From MFAQ01 sp964592455 (GTDB lineage: Bacteria > Patescibacteriota > Microgenomatia > UBA1400 > MFAQ01): a stretch of 11,872 bases of DNA. Under the pieces are notes generated by a model. It made no database searches, was not told the origin of the DNA, and saw nothing but the letters and a program-made list of their open reading frames with translations. The stretch is from contig CAZQDQ010000025.1 of assembly GCA_964592455.1 (NCBI GenBank), positions 1 to 11,872 on the forward strand. Direction: 5' to 3'. The translations under genes were made by a program, and so were the position numbers. This document shows, in pieces, positions 1 through 6,413 of the stretch (the stretch's first letter is position 1; each line of letters begins with the position of its first letter).

Positions 1-77
1 AAATCGGCAACAAACTCGGCACCACCAAAGAACTCAAATCCTCTCTCCTCCCCGAAAAGCCAGAAAGTATAGAATAG
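1..77 (+). CDS. 3' end of an unidentified upstream gene
   Basis: An open frame enters from the left edge (first full codon at position 3) and ends at TAG 75-77. It encodes 24 residues ending in LLPEKPESIE. The reading looks protein-like and stops only 3 nt before the ATG of the helicase gene, which suggests a gene in the same direction. The fragment is too short to assign a family. The other two forward frames over these bases give low-complexity Pro/Ser/His/Arg strings, which is why this frame is preferred. Confidence 0.5.
   Translation, partial: IGNKLGTTKELKSSLLPEKPESIE
70..75 (+). promoter_or_regulatory. Possible -10 box (TAGAAT) for the helicase gene
   Basis: TAGAAT ends 5 nt before the ATG at 81, inside the end of the upstream gene. 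Transcription starting 6-7 nt downstream would begin at or next to the ATG, giving a leaderless mRNA. No clear -35 was identified, and readthrough from the upstream gene is equally possible. Confidence 0.3.
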
Positions 78-80
78 CTC

Positions 81-3000
81 ATGACTCATGATATTAAAGC
101 CTTTAACCTTGCCTACAAGAAACTAAATGCTAACCAACGCCTCGCCGTCGACACTATCGAAGGTCCAGTTTTAGTACTCGCTGGCCCTGGCACAGGCAAA
201 ACCCAAGTCCTCACCACCAGAATCGCCAACATCTTAAAACAAACCGACACCGACCCCAGCTCTATCCTCGCCCTCACTTTCACCGAAAGCGCCACCAGAG
301 AAATGAGAGAAAGGTTAATAAAAATGATAGGCAAGGATGGTTATTTTGTTCAAGTCGCCACTTTCCACGGTTTCTGTAATGATATTATTTCTCAAAACCC
401 TGATCGTTTTAGTTGGCCTACGGGCATGCAAAACGTCACCGATTTAGAAAAAGTTCAAATAATCAAAGAAATACTAGAAGAAGGAGACTTTCAACTTCTT
501 AAACCAATCAATAGTCCTCTCCTCTACCTTCACGACATTATTAGCTCCATTTCTACTCTCAAAAGAGAGGGTTTTACTATTAATAGATTCAGAGAACTTG
601 TCTCAGTTTTAAAAGATGAGTTCGAAATTCAAAAAGACGAACTAAATAAAACTGTTTTTGCCGACAGGCAAAAGCAAGTAAATAAAAACATAGACCTACT
701 CGATGTCTATGAAAAGTATCAAACCAAACTAGTCGCCCTTGGCCGTTTTGATTTCGATGACATGATTAATTGGGTGGTAGAAAGCTTTGAAAAAGATAGT
801 GATTTTCTTCTTCAGTATCAGGAAAAATTTCAGTATTTTCTTGTCGATGAGTACCAAGACACCAATTCCTCTCAAAATAGACTCCTTTTTAATTTGGCTA
901 GTTTTTGGGGGCAGCAAGCCAATCTCTTTGCTGTTGGCGATCCTAACCAATCCATTTTTCGTTTTCAAGGAGCCAGCAAAGAAAACCTCGTTCAGTTTAA
1001 AAAAATATTTCCCTATCACAGTCAAATTAGTCTTGATCAAAATTACCGCTCAACCAAAACAGTTTTAGAAACTTCAGCAAAATTAATAGAAGAAAAGCCT
1101 TTAATCGCCAACAGCGACCTTGATAACATCAAACTAAAAACAGCCAAGTTTTCCTCCTCTCTCTTTGAAGATGAATTTATCGCTAGTACCATCGAAAAAA
1201 AATTAAAGTCAGGCGTCAGTCCCTCCGACATTGCTGTTATTGCCAAGGAAAACAAAGATATTGAAAATTTAGTCAACCTCTTTAAGTCCAAAAAAATCCC
1301 CTTCAGATTAGAAGCTGGAACAGATATTTTAACCTCCTCGTATGTTTCTTGTTTTATAAAACTACTTAAGGTAGTTACAAATATCCAAGACAAGATAGAC
1401 GACTTAGACCTCTTTACTGTTTTAAATTACCCATACCTAAACCTCTCTCCTCTTGAAATTCTAAAACTTTCCCGCCAAGCTTACCTCTCCCGCCAATCTC
1501 TTACAGATACCATCATCCGTCATTGCGAGTCACATAGTAAAAAAGCAATCTCCGACCCCAAGATAAATTCAGTCTTCAATCAGTTCATCTCTTGGAACTC
1601 TCAATCTGCAAGCAAATCTCTACCTGAAATTTTTCAGATCATTTTTCAAGAATCTGGTCTCCTAAACTATCTATTGTCTCTATCTAACTCTGTTGTGGAA
1701 TTAAACCGTTTCAATACTCTTTTTGATGATGTCAAAAACCAAAGTCAGGCTTACCCCGAAATGAATCTAAGAAAATATCTTCAAAACCTTGAGATTATGC
1801 AAGACAACAACTTAAAAATGCCAGAACAAGCACTATTAGGTGATAAAGAGGCAGTTACCCTCACCACTGCTCACAAATCAAAGGGTTTAGAGTGGAAAAT
1901 AGTTTATATTTATCGTTTTGCCGACACCCACTGGGGAAACAAAGTGAGGAAGGAAATGATTAAACTTCCACCAGGAATTATTGTCTTTGAAGATACAGAA
2001 AAAGAGGAGGATAGAAATTCAGAGGAGCGACGGCTCTTTTATGTGGCTCTCACTCGTGCTAAGCAAGAAGTAATCCTTACCGGCTCTACCGTTTACCAGT
2101 CTTCTACAAAAATGGTTTACCCCTCTATTTTTTTAGAAGACCTACCAAAAGACTTGATTAAAGAAGTTGATACTACTGATTTAGAAAAATCCACCGCCAA
2201 AATTCTAGAAAACAATCTAACTCCTCAAACCGACACAGTTCTCCCCAAAGAGGATGAATACCTAAATGAAATCCTCAAAGACTTTAAACTCTCACCCACC
2301 GCCCTAAACACCTACTTAAGCTGTCACTACAAATTTAAACTCGATAATCTCTATAGAATTCCAAGAAGCAAGTCGCCTTCTATGTGTTTTGGTACCGCCG
2401 TCCACTTTGCTCTAGAAAATCTCTACCAAAATTTAAACCAAGACAAGCTAATAAGCAAACAAGACTTCTTAAATAGTTTTGAGGTGGCACTAAAACGAGA
2501 AATCTTAAGTCCTGTTGATTACAAAGACCGCCTTGCCCACGGTAAAAAAATTCTTACCAGTTACTACGAGGCTAATAAAGACGACTTCCAAAAAACCCTC
2601 TTCACCGAAAAGTCTTTTGGCACTTCTCTCACTTCCCAAATTTATCTAGATGATATTGCCCTTACTGGCAAGGTCGACCGCATTGATACTCTCTCTCCGT
2701 CATTGCGAGGAGCGAGTGCGACGAAGCAATCCAGTTTCCTAAAAAGTGTTAAATTTATAGACTACAAAACCGGCAAACCCAAAAGTCGAAACGAAATCGA
2801 AGGTAATACTCAAAACAGCAATGGCGACTACAAACGCCAACTAGTTTTTTATAGACTTCTAGCGCAGCTAGACAAAACCTTCCCTTATAAAGTGGAACAA
2901 ACTGAAATTGACTTTGTCGAACCTGACACTAACGGCAATTTTCGCCGCGAATCCTTCTCTATCACCAATAATGAAGTCGAAGAATTAAAAACTTTAATTA

Positions 3001-3104
3001 AAAACTCCATGAAATCCATCCGCTCTTTCGATTTCTCCCGCAACACCGACATGAATACTTGTTCCACCTGCCCCTTCTTCTCCCACTGCTACCCAACCAA
3101 ATAA
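81..3104 (+). CDS. UvrD/PcrA-type helicase fused to RecB-like PD-(D/E)XK nuclease
   Basis: A 1007-aa superfamily 1A DNA helicase with a C-terminal nuclease, probably working on DNA ends or repair intermediates. Seen in order: Q-motif NANQRLAV (16-23), Walker A GPGTGKT (35-41), motif II DEYQD (256-260), GDPNQ (286-290), QNYRS (320-324), HKSKGLEW (598-605) and VALTRAK (655-661). The nuclease part shows GTAVH (771-775), VDRID (865-869) and DYKTGK (894-899), the PF12705-like core. C748 together with C994, C997 and C1003 forms the AddB-type pattern for an Fe-S cluster. All helicase motifs are intact. Two copies of a dispersed repeat are translated within it, near residues 480-491 and 872-885. The ATG at 81 has no Shine-Dalgarno, but TAGAAT lies 5 nt upstream. 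The gene overlaps the convergent nucleotidyltransferase gene by 16 bp. AddA/AddB-like single-chain function is inference. Confidence 0.93.
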   Translation: MTHDIKAFNLAYKKLNANQRLAVDTIEGPVLVLAGPGTGKTQVLTTRIANILKQTDTDPSSILALTFTESATREMRERLIKMIGKDGYFVQVATFHGFCNDIISQNPDRFSWPTGMQNVTDLEKVQIIKEILEEGDFQLLKPINSPLLYLHDIISSISTLKREGFTINRFRELVSVLKDEFEIQKDELNKTVFADRQKQVNKNIDLLDVYEKYQTKLVALGRFDFDDMINWVVESFEKDSDFLLQYQEKFQYFLVDEYQDTNSSQNRLLFNLASFWGQQANLFAVGDPNQSIFRFQGASKENLVQFKKIFPYHSQISLDQNYRSTKTVLETSAKLIEEKPLIANSDLDNIKLKTAKFSSSLFEDEFIASTIEKKLKSGVSPSDIAVIAKENKDIENLVNLFKSKKIPFRLEAGTDILTSSYVSCFIKLLKVVTNIQDKIDDLDLFTVLNYPYLNLSPLEILKLSRQAYLSRQSLTDTIIRHCESHSKKAISDPKINSVFNQFISWNSQSASKSLPEIFQIIFQESGLLNYLLSLSNSVVELNRFNTLFDDVKNQSQAYPEMNLRKYLQNLEIMQDNNLKMPEQALLGDKEAVTLTTAHKSKGLEWKIVYIYRFADTHWGNKVRKEMIKLPPGIIVFEDTEKEEDRNSEERRLFYVALTRAKQEVILTGSTVYQSSTKMVYPSIFLEDLPKDLIKEVDTTDLEKSTAKILENNLTPQTDTVLPKEDEYLNEILKDFKLSPTALNTYLSCHYKFKLDNLYRIPRSKSPSMCFGTAVHFALENLYQNLNQDKLISKQDFLNSFEVALKREILSPVDYKDRLAHGKKILTSYYEANKDDFQKTLFTEKSFGTSLTSQIYLDDIALTGKVDRIDTLSPSLRGASATKQSSFLKSVKFIDYKTGKPKSRNEIEGNTQNSNGDYKRQLVFYRLLAQLDKTFPYKVEQTEIDFVEPDTNGNFRRESFSITNNEVEELKTLIKNSMKSIRSFDFSRNTDMNTCSTCPFFSHCYPTK
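1517..1553 (+). repeat. Degenerate copy of the CGTCATTGCGAG...GCAATC dispersed repeat
   Basis: CCGTCATTGCGAG (1517-1529) and AGCAATCTCC (1544-1553) match both ends of a short dispersed repeat common in many bacterial genomes; the middle has diverged. It is read in frame as RHCESHSKKAIS (helicase residues 480-491). This resembles the frequent translated form of the repeat, RHCEERSDEAIS. A near-intact copy lies about 1.2 kb downstream in the same gene. Confidence 0.6.
2697..2732 (+). repeat. Near-intact CGTCATTGCGAG...GCAATC repeat inside the nuclease domain
   Basis: CCGTCATTGCGAGG opens and GAAGCAATCC closes this 36-bp element, with ATTGC/GCAAT as short inverted ends. It is translated in a different frame of the repeat from the upstream copy, as SPSLRGASATKQSS (residues 872-885). 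It falls between the nuclease strands VDRID and VKFIDYKTG, where a loop can tolerate an insertion. The reading frame is kept. Confidence 0.8.
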
Positions 3105-3847
3105 CCAATTCTTTTTTCTATCTCTAGAATACACTCATCTTTTGCCTTATCCCATTCTGGCGTCGATAATTGATCTCTTATGTATTTTGTTACCTCGTCG
3201 TCAGATAGCTCTTTTCCGTCAACATATAGTGTCCCTATAAACTTAAGTGCGCTTGGATTCCATCTCCATCTACTTTCTGGTAAGTTGTTTCCTGGACTGG
3301 AAATGCTTTGAATTAACATCTTTCGATCATACGCACAACTAATGTTTACTTGAATGGGCAATCTCATTTCTCTAATTAATGCCTCCCATTTATCCAACTG
3401 CGTCTCTGTTCCTACCAGCAAATCTCTCGAGTTTATATAGACAACAATATCCAGATCACTTGCCTCAGTTGGATTTTTTCTTTTATCCATTCTACTTCCG
3501 TAAACAATTATTCCAGTTACAGGAAATCCAGACTTTTCCTTTAACATTTCCAACACTTTTTTTGCAATTTCCATATTCTTTTCAATTGCTTCTGGTTTTT
3601 GTTCCTCTCCACTACCAAGAAGAACCTTTATTTTGTCAATCTTATCTTGGGGAATTTGGTGTTCTTTGCCATCTTCCTTCTCTCCAAAGAGAACAATTTC
3701 TTCTTCGTTTCTCGCGAGTAGTTCATAAATAATGTCTTTGTCTACCTGCGAAATTCTGGTTTTGTTTATTATTCCTTTGTCAACCAAAAAATTTATAAAT
3801 TCAGCCTCTCTTCTGTCAACCAGTTCCTGATCAAATTTTCCCTCCAT
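3089..3847 (-). CDS. Nucleotidyltransferase-fold protein of unknown substrate
   Basis: A 252-aa protein with a central minimal nucleotidyltransferase signature: GIIVYGSRMDKRKN (112-125) gives the GS motif at 117-118, and SDLDIVVYI (130-138) supplies the D-x-D metal ligands D131 and D133. The usual third acidic residue is not obvious in the following strand, which reads LPIQVNIS. The first 90 residues are mostly charged and helical; the C-terminal part (WRWNPSALKFIGTLYVDGKEL) is unfamiliar. The family includes MNT-type antitoxins, aminoglycoside nucleotidyltransferases and CCA-type enzymes, so function cannot be assigned. The gene is 53 bp downstream of the HExxH gene on the same strand, probably in one operon. 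An in-frame TGA two codons before the ATG fixes the earliest start. AGGA abuts that ATG, too close for a normal Shine-Dalgarno. The 3' end overlaps the helicase gene by 16 bp. Confidence 0.78.
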   Translation of the reverse strand: MEGKFDQELVDRREAEFINFLVDKGIINKTRISQVDKDIIYELLARNEEEIVLFGEKEDGKEHQIPQDKIDKIKVLLGSGEEQKPEAIEKNMEIAKKVLEMLKEKSGFPVTGIIVYGSRMDKRKNPTEASDLDIVVYINSRDLLVGTETQLDKWEALIREMRLPIQVNISCAYDRKMLIQSISSPGNNLPESRWRWNPSALKFIGTLYVDGKELSDDEVTKYIRDQLSTPEWDKAKDECILEIEKRIGYLVG

Positions 3848-3900
3848 TCCTCATAGTATATCTTGCTTGCATATTTGACTGCTACAAGATCACCTTCACC

Positions 3901-4740
3901 CTACTTCTGATTCGTCAAATTACAAACGGCTACTGCATAAGGTAGGTCTGAAAGTGGTTTCTCAACCACCTTTTCCTCAAACTGCCATCGCTTGGTAAAG
4001 TTAGTTGTCGGTTCTCCTAAATATTGTCTTAAGTATTTACCATATAGAACGTCTGGGTCTTGTTCTGGATTTATAAACATGTCAATTTGAAAATCAGTTC
4101 GTACAAAACACATTAAATAGTCTCTAAGATTTGCCAAATAATACTCAGAAGAAATCCCTTTTGATATTCTAAGTTCCAATTCCAGTGCTCTTTTTTCGCT
4201 TTCGTAAGGTGATTCAATTTTGTTATCCGTCAAAAAGTGAGTTGCTACATGTGATAGCTCGTGAACTAATATAGCTATTTTTTGATTCTTACTTATTCCA
4301 CTCGGTATTTCAATTTTGTATGAATTTTGCTCTGGTAAATATTTGAACAATGCCTGTCCTGCCGTTTCCTCAACCTCTGTATTCTTTAGTACAGGCACAA
4401 GCTCCTCATTCTCCGTAGTCAGACCAACGATCTCATCTTTATCCAAATCAACTTCTGGTAACTTATTAAGAAAATGCGGCACTTCATCCATCTTTTCAAG
4501 ACCAGGGAAAGCAATTTTTATGACTGCATCTCTCCTGTCCAAATAATTTTGAAAATCTACCTCTGGAATTTTGTGTATCTTGTGAACTTGAGCCTCTATA
4601 TAGTTTTTCTCCCCGAAATTTACCTTTGCCAATTCATCTCTTGCTAAAATCATCTTTTGAAACGCTTTTTTTACACCAAAAACATCTCCATTTTCTCTGG
4701 AGTCATAAAATTCTTTTACAATTAAACTTAAATCTTGCAT
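3901..4740 (-). CDS. Putative HExxH zinc metallopeptidase-like protein
   Basis: A 279-aa soluble-looking protein with no signal peptide or membrane helix. ILVHELSHVATHFL carries a canonical HExxH zinc motif (H160, E161, H164). An acidic helix about 16-25 residues later (ESPYESEKRALELEL, 176-190) could supply the third ligand of a gluzincin; E182, E187 and E189 are candidates. The spacing also recalls ImmA/IrrE-like proteins, but no convincing match is visible. The N-terminal 110 residues are helical and charged. The ATG has AAGGA just upstream and an extended -10 further up, so this gene looks leadered. It probably heads an operon with the nucleotidyltransferase gene and diverges from the ATPase-TOPRIM gene. 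The frame continues open for 35 codons past its TAG stop. Peptidase activity is inferred from the motif alone. Confidence 0.72.
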   Translation of the reverse strand: MQDLSLIVKEFYDSRENGDVFGVKKAFQKMILARDELAKVNFGEKNYIEAQVHKIHKIPEVDFQNYLDRRDAVIKIAFPGLEKMDEVPHFLNKLPEVDLDKDEIVGLTTENEELVPVLKNTEVEETAGQALFKYLPEQNSYKIEIPSGISKNQKIAILVHELSHVATHFLTDNKIESPYESEKRALELELRISKGISSEYYLANLRDYLMCFVRTDFQIDMFINPEQDPDVLYGKYLRQYLGEPTTNFTKRWQFEEKVVEKPLSDLPYAVAVCNLTNQK

Positions 4741-4839
4741 ATTCCTTCACCAAAATTCTAGCACGTCCACCTCCCAGTCACTATCACCTTCGACATCGCG
4801 CCCCCTCTCTTGCTGGGCATGTAAATAAACAAGAGTGTA
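4741..4839. other. Divergent intergenic region with a GC-rich islet
   Basis: This 99-bp gap separates the metallopeptidase-like gene (minus) from the ATPase-TOPRIM gene (plus). Positions about 4761-4819 are much richer in G and C than either flank. On the minus strand the islet reads open in one frame for a short acidic tail ending VDVLEFW before a TGA. In another frame it encodes a 12-codon reading (ATG 4796-4794 to TAG 4760-4758) preceded by a G-rich tract. Neither can be called a gene. Confidence 0.4.
4755..4763 (-). promoter_or_regulatory. Extended -10 (TGCTAGAAT) upstream of the metallopeptidase-like gene
   Basis: On the minus strand TGCTAGAAT has the TGn extension typical of promoters that do not need a strong -35. 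It ends 14 nt before the ATG at 4740, leaving a short leader that contains AAGGA as ribosome binding site. Confidence 0.45.
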
Positions 4840-6369
4840 TTGTTTAAAACAAAGAGTAGTAGAATCTCACTAGTGAATAAATACATAGAAAGCACAAAAG
4901 CAAACTTTTTTGGAGGTATTCTTAACCAGGAAATTTTCTTTCAAAATGGATTAAACATTATTAGTGGTGAAAACGGAACAGGTAAAACCAAGCTACTCTC
5001 AAGTTTAAAAATTAATGGAATACTTCATCAAAATGACGAAGAGTTAAACAGCTCAAGTCAGATAAAGGTTATTGCATTTAGTCCAAAGCGCAACTCGCAA
5101 CGTAGGACTGTTGAAAACATTTATGAAGATCTTAAAAGATCAAATAGAAAAATTGAACAATTACTAAACGAGACTTTGCAAAGACAGGTGCAAGATTCAA
5201 ATTTTGAGAATTACCCTCCAATTGGAGAGCTTATCGCAGTTTACTTTGAACAAATAGCAAGGGCTGGCAGAGCACCAAAAACAATTATTAAAAGTATTGA
5301 AACAGAGTTTAATAAAGTTTTAAAAAACTTACTACAGAACTACAAATTTAAATCTGGTTGGGACATCAACACAGGAAGTCCTGTAATGAACATTGAAAAG
5401 GGTGGGTCAATTCTATCACTTAACGACTTGAGTTGTGGAGAACAGGAAATCCTATCTTTAATATTCAATATGTATGCGTCGAGAGATCATGCTGATGTGT
5501 TTTTAATTGATGAACCAGAAGTCCACTTAAATTGGAGTTTGGAAAGAATAATTTTTGATTTCTTTAATAAATTTTGCAAGAAGTATAAAAAACAGATAAT
5601 TGCAGTAACACATTCAAGAGTTATCTTTGATAAAGACTTTTATAATCTTTCACAGTTTTTAGCATGGGATGGAAATAATGTTATTTGCAGGAGCAATATT
5701 GACCAGGATACAAAAGAAAAGCTCGCGGGTGAGGCGGTCTCAATCGTTCAAGTGGTTAGTTTGTCAAAAAAAACTTTTTTTGTTGAAGATGAGGTACACA
5801 GCAAAACAATCGCAAAGATTGCTCAAAAATTAATTAAAGACATAAATATCACGATCTGCGGCAATAAGTCAAATGTAAAGACTCATTTAAACACATTTTC
5901 AAAGGTTCCAGAATATAAGAATGCAAGGTATGTTATCGACGGTGATGGAGAAGGTAATCCGTTTCCCAATGAATCAAAATTAATTCACCTCAAGAGTTAC
6001 TGTATGGAATGCTACCTGTGTAACATTGATTATCTTCACAAAACGCTATGCGATTCCAAGTTGAACGTAATAAATAAAATATTGGAAATAATTAAATTGA
6101 GAAAAAATGAAATTATTAAACATAATAAATATCTATCCTTTTTGATAGACAGGTTGACCATCGATGACATAACAACGGACTTTTTAATAAATTTTGATTG
6201 TGGAGTTATATTAAACGGACTACTACAAGAATATAGTCTTGATATTGACTCATTTATCGATAAATACGTGGACAATATAGAGGAAAAAAATCTCACCAGT
6301 GTTTTTCCAGGCGATCTTGTGGAAGAAATTAAAAACAGTGGCAAAATAAACAGTCGTTTTACTTCATAA
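4840..6369 (+). CDS. OLD/PARIS-like ATPase with C-terminal TOPRIM domain
   Basis: A 509-aa protein joining an ABC-type (AAA_15/AAA_21-like) ATPase to a TOPRIM-like domain. Seen: Walker A GENGTGKT (43-50), signature LSCGEQE (197-203), Walker B DVFLIDEPEVHL (219-230) and switch histidine AVTHS (255-259). The second part has FFVEDE (E316), GNKSNVK (341-347), VIDGDGEG with D367-x-D369, then YCMECYL with E390, which resembles the ENYL region of DUF4435. This layout matches OLD-family nucleases and PARIS-type ATPase/TOPRIM defence proteins, so phage or plasmid defence is a reasonable inference, not shown here. Start is uncertain: TTG 4840 follows an in-frame TAA at 4822-4824 and lacks a Shine-Dalgarno, whereas GTG at 4873 has TAGAAT 7 nt upstream and would give 498 aa. 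Base composition is visibly more AT-rich than the helicase gene, consistent with transfer. An A8-C-T7 tract lies at the domain junction. Confidence 0.85.
   Translation: MFKTKSSRISLVNKYIESTKANFFGGILNQEIFFQNGLNIISGENGTGKTKLLSSLKINGILHQNDEELNSSSQIKVIAFSPKRNSQRRTVENIYEDLKRSNRKIEQLLNETLQRQVQDSNFENYPPIGELIAVYFEQIARAGRAPKTIIKSIETEFNKVLKNLLQNYKFKSGWDINTGSPVMNIEKGGSILSLNDLSCGEQEILSLIFNMYASRDHADVFLIDEPEVHLNWSLERIIFDFFNKFCKKYKKQIIAVTHSRVIFDKDFYNLSQFLAWDGNNVICRSNIDQDTKEKLAGEAVSIVQVVSLSKKTFFVEDEVHSKTIAKIAQKLIKDINITICGNKSNVKTHLNTFSKVPEYKNARYVIDGDGEGNPFPNESKLIHLKSYCMECYLCNIDYLHKTLCDSKLNVINKILEIIKLRKNEIIKHNKYLSFLIDRLTIDDITTDFLINFDCGVILNGLLQEYSLDIDSFIDKYVDNIEEKNLTSVFPGDLVEEIKNSGKINSRFTS
4860..4865 (+). promoter_or_regulatory. 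Possible -10 box (TAGAAT) favouring the GTG 4873 start
   Basis: TAGAAT lies 7 nt before GTG 4873-4875, similar to the spacing at thyX, the lipoprotein gene and the SNase gene. If used, it would lie inside the longer TTG-initiated reading and would make the shorter protein the real product. Confidence 0.3.
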
Positions 6370-6413
6370 GTCTACATTTTTAGCAAATTTTTACTATATT
6401 TAATTAAGCCTCC

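Noticed and set aside
1043..1393. Minus-strand open frame within the helicase gene
   Set aside because: Lies inside the conserved helicase reading frame and has no domain or start signal of its own.
3379..3732. A 117-codon plus-strand open frame opposite the nucleotidyltransferase gene
   Set aside because: Rich in Phe, Leu, Pro and Gln as expected from antisense reading of Lys/Glu-rich coding sequence; the minus strand carries recognisable GS and SDLD motifs.
3848..3900. A separate small gene between the metallopeptidase-like and nucleotidyltransferase genes
   Set aside because: The protein-like reading has no start codon or ribosome site of its own and is simply the continuation of the upstream frame past its TAG.
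5766..5781. A8-C-T7 tract as an intrinsic terminator
   Set aside because: There is no GC stem, and it lies in the middle of an intact coding frame; the frameshift idea explains it better, though still speculatively.
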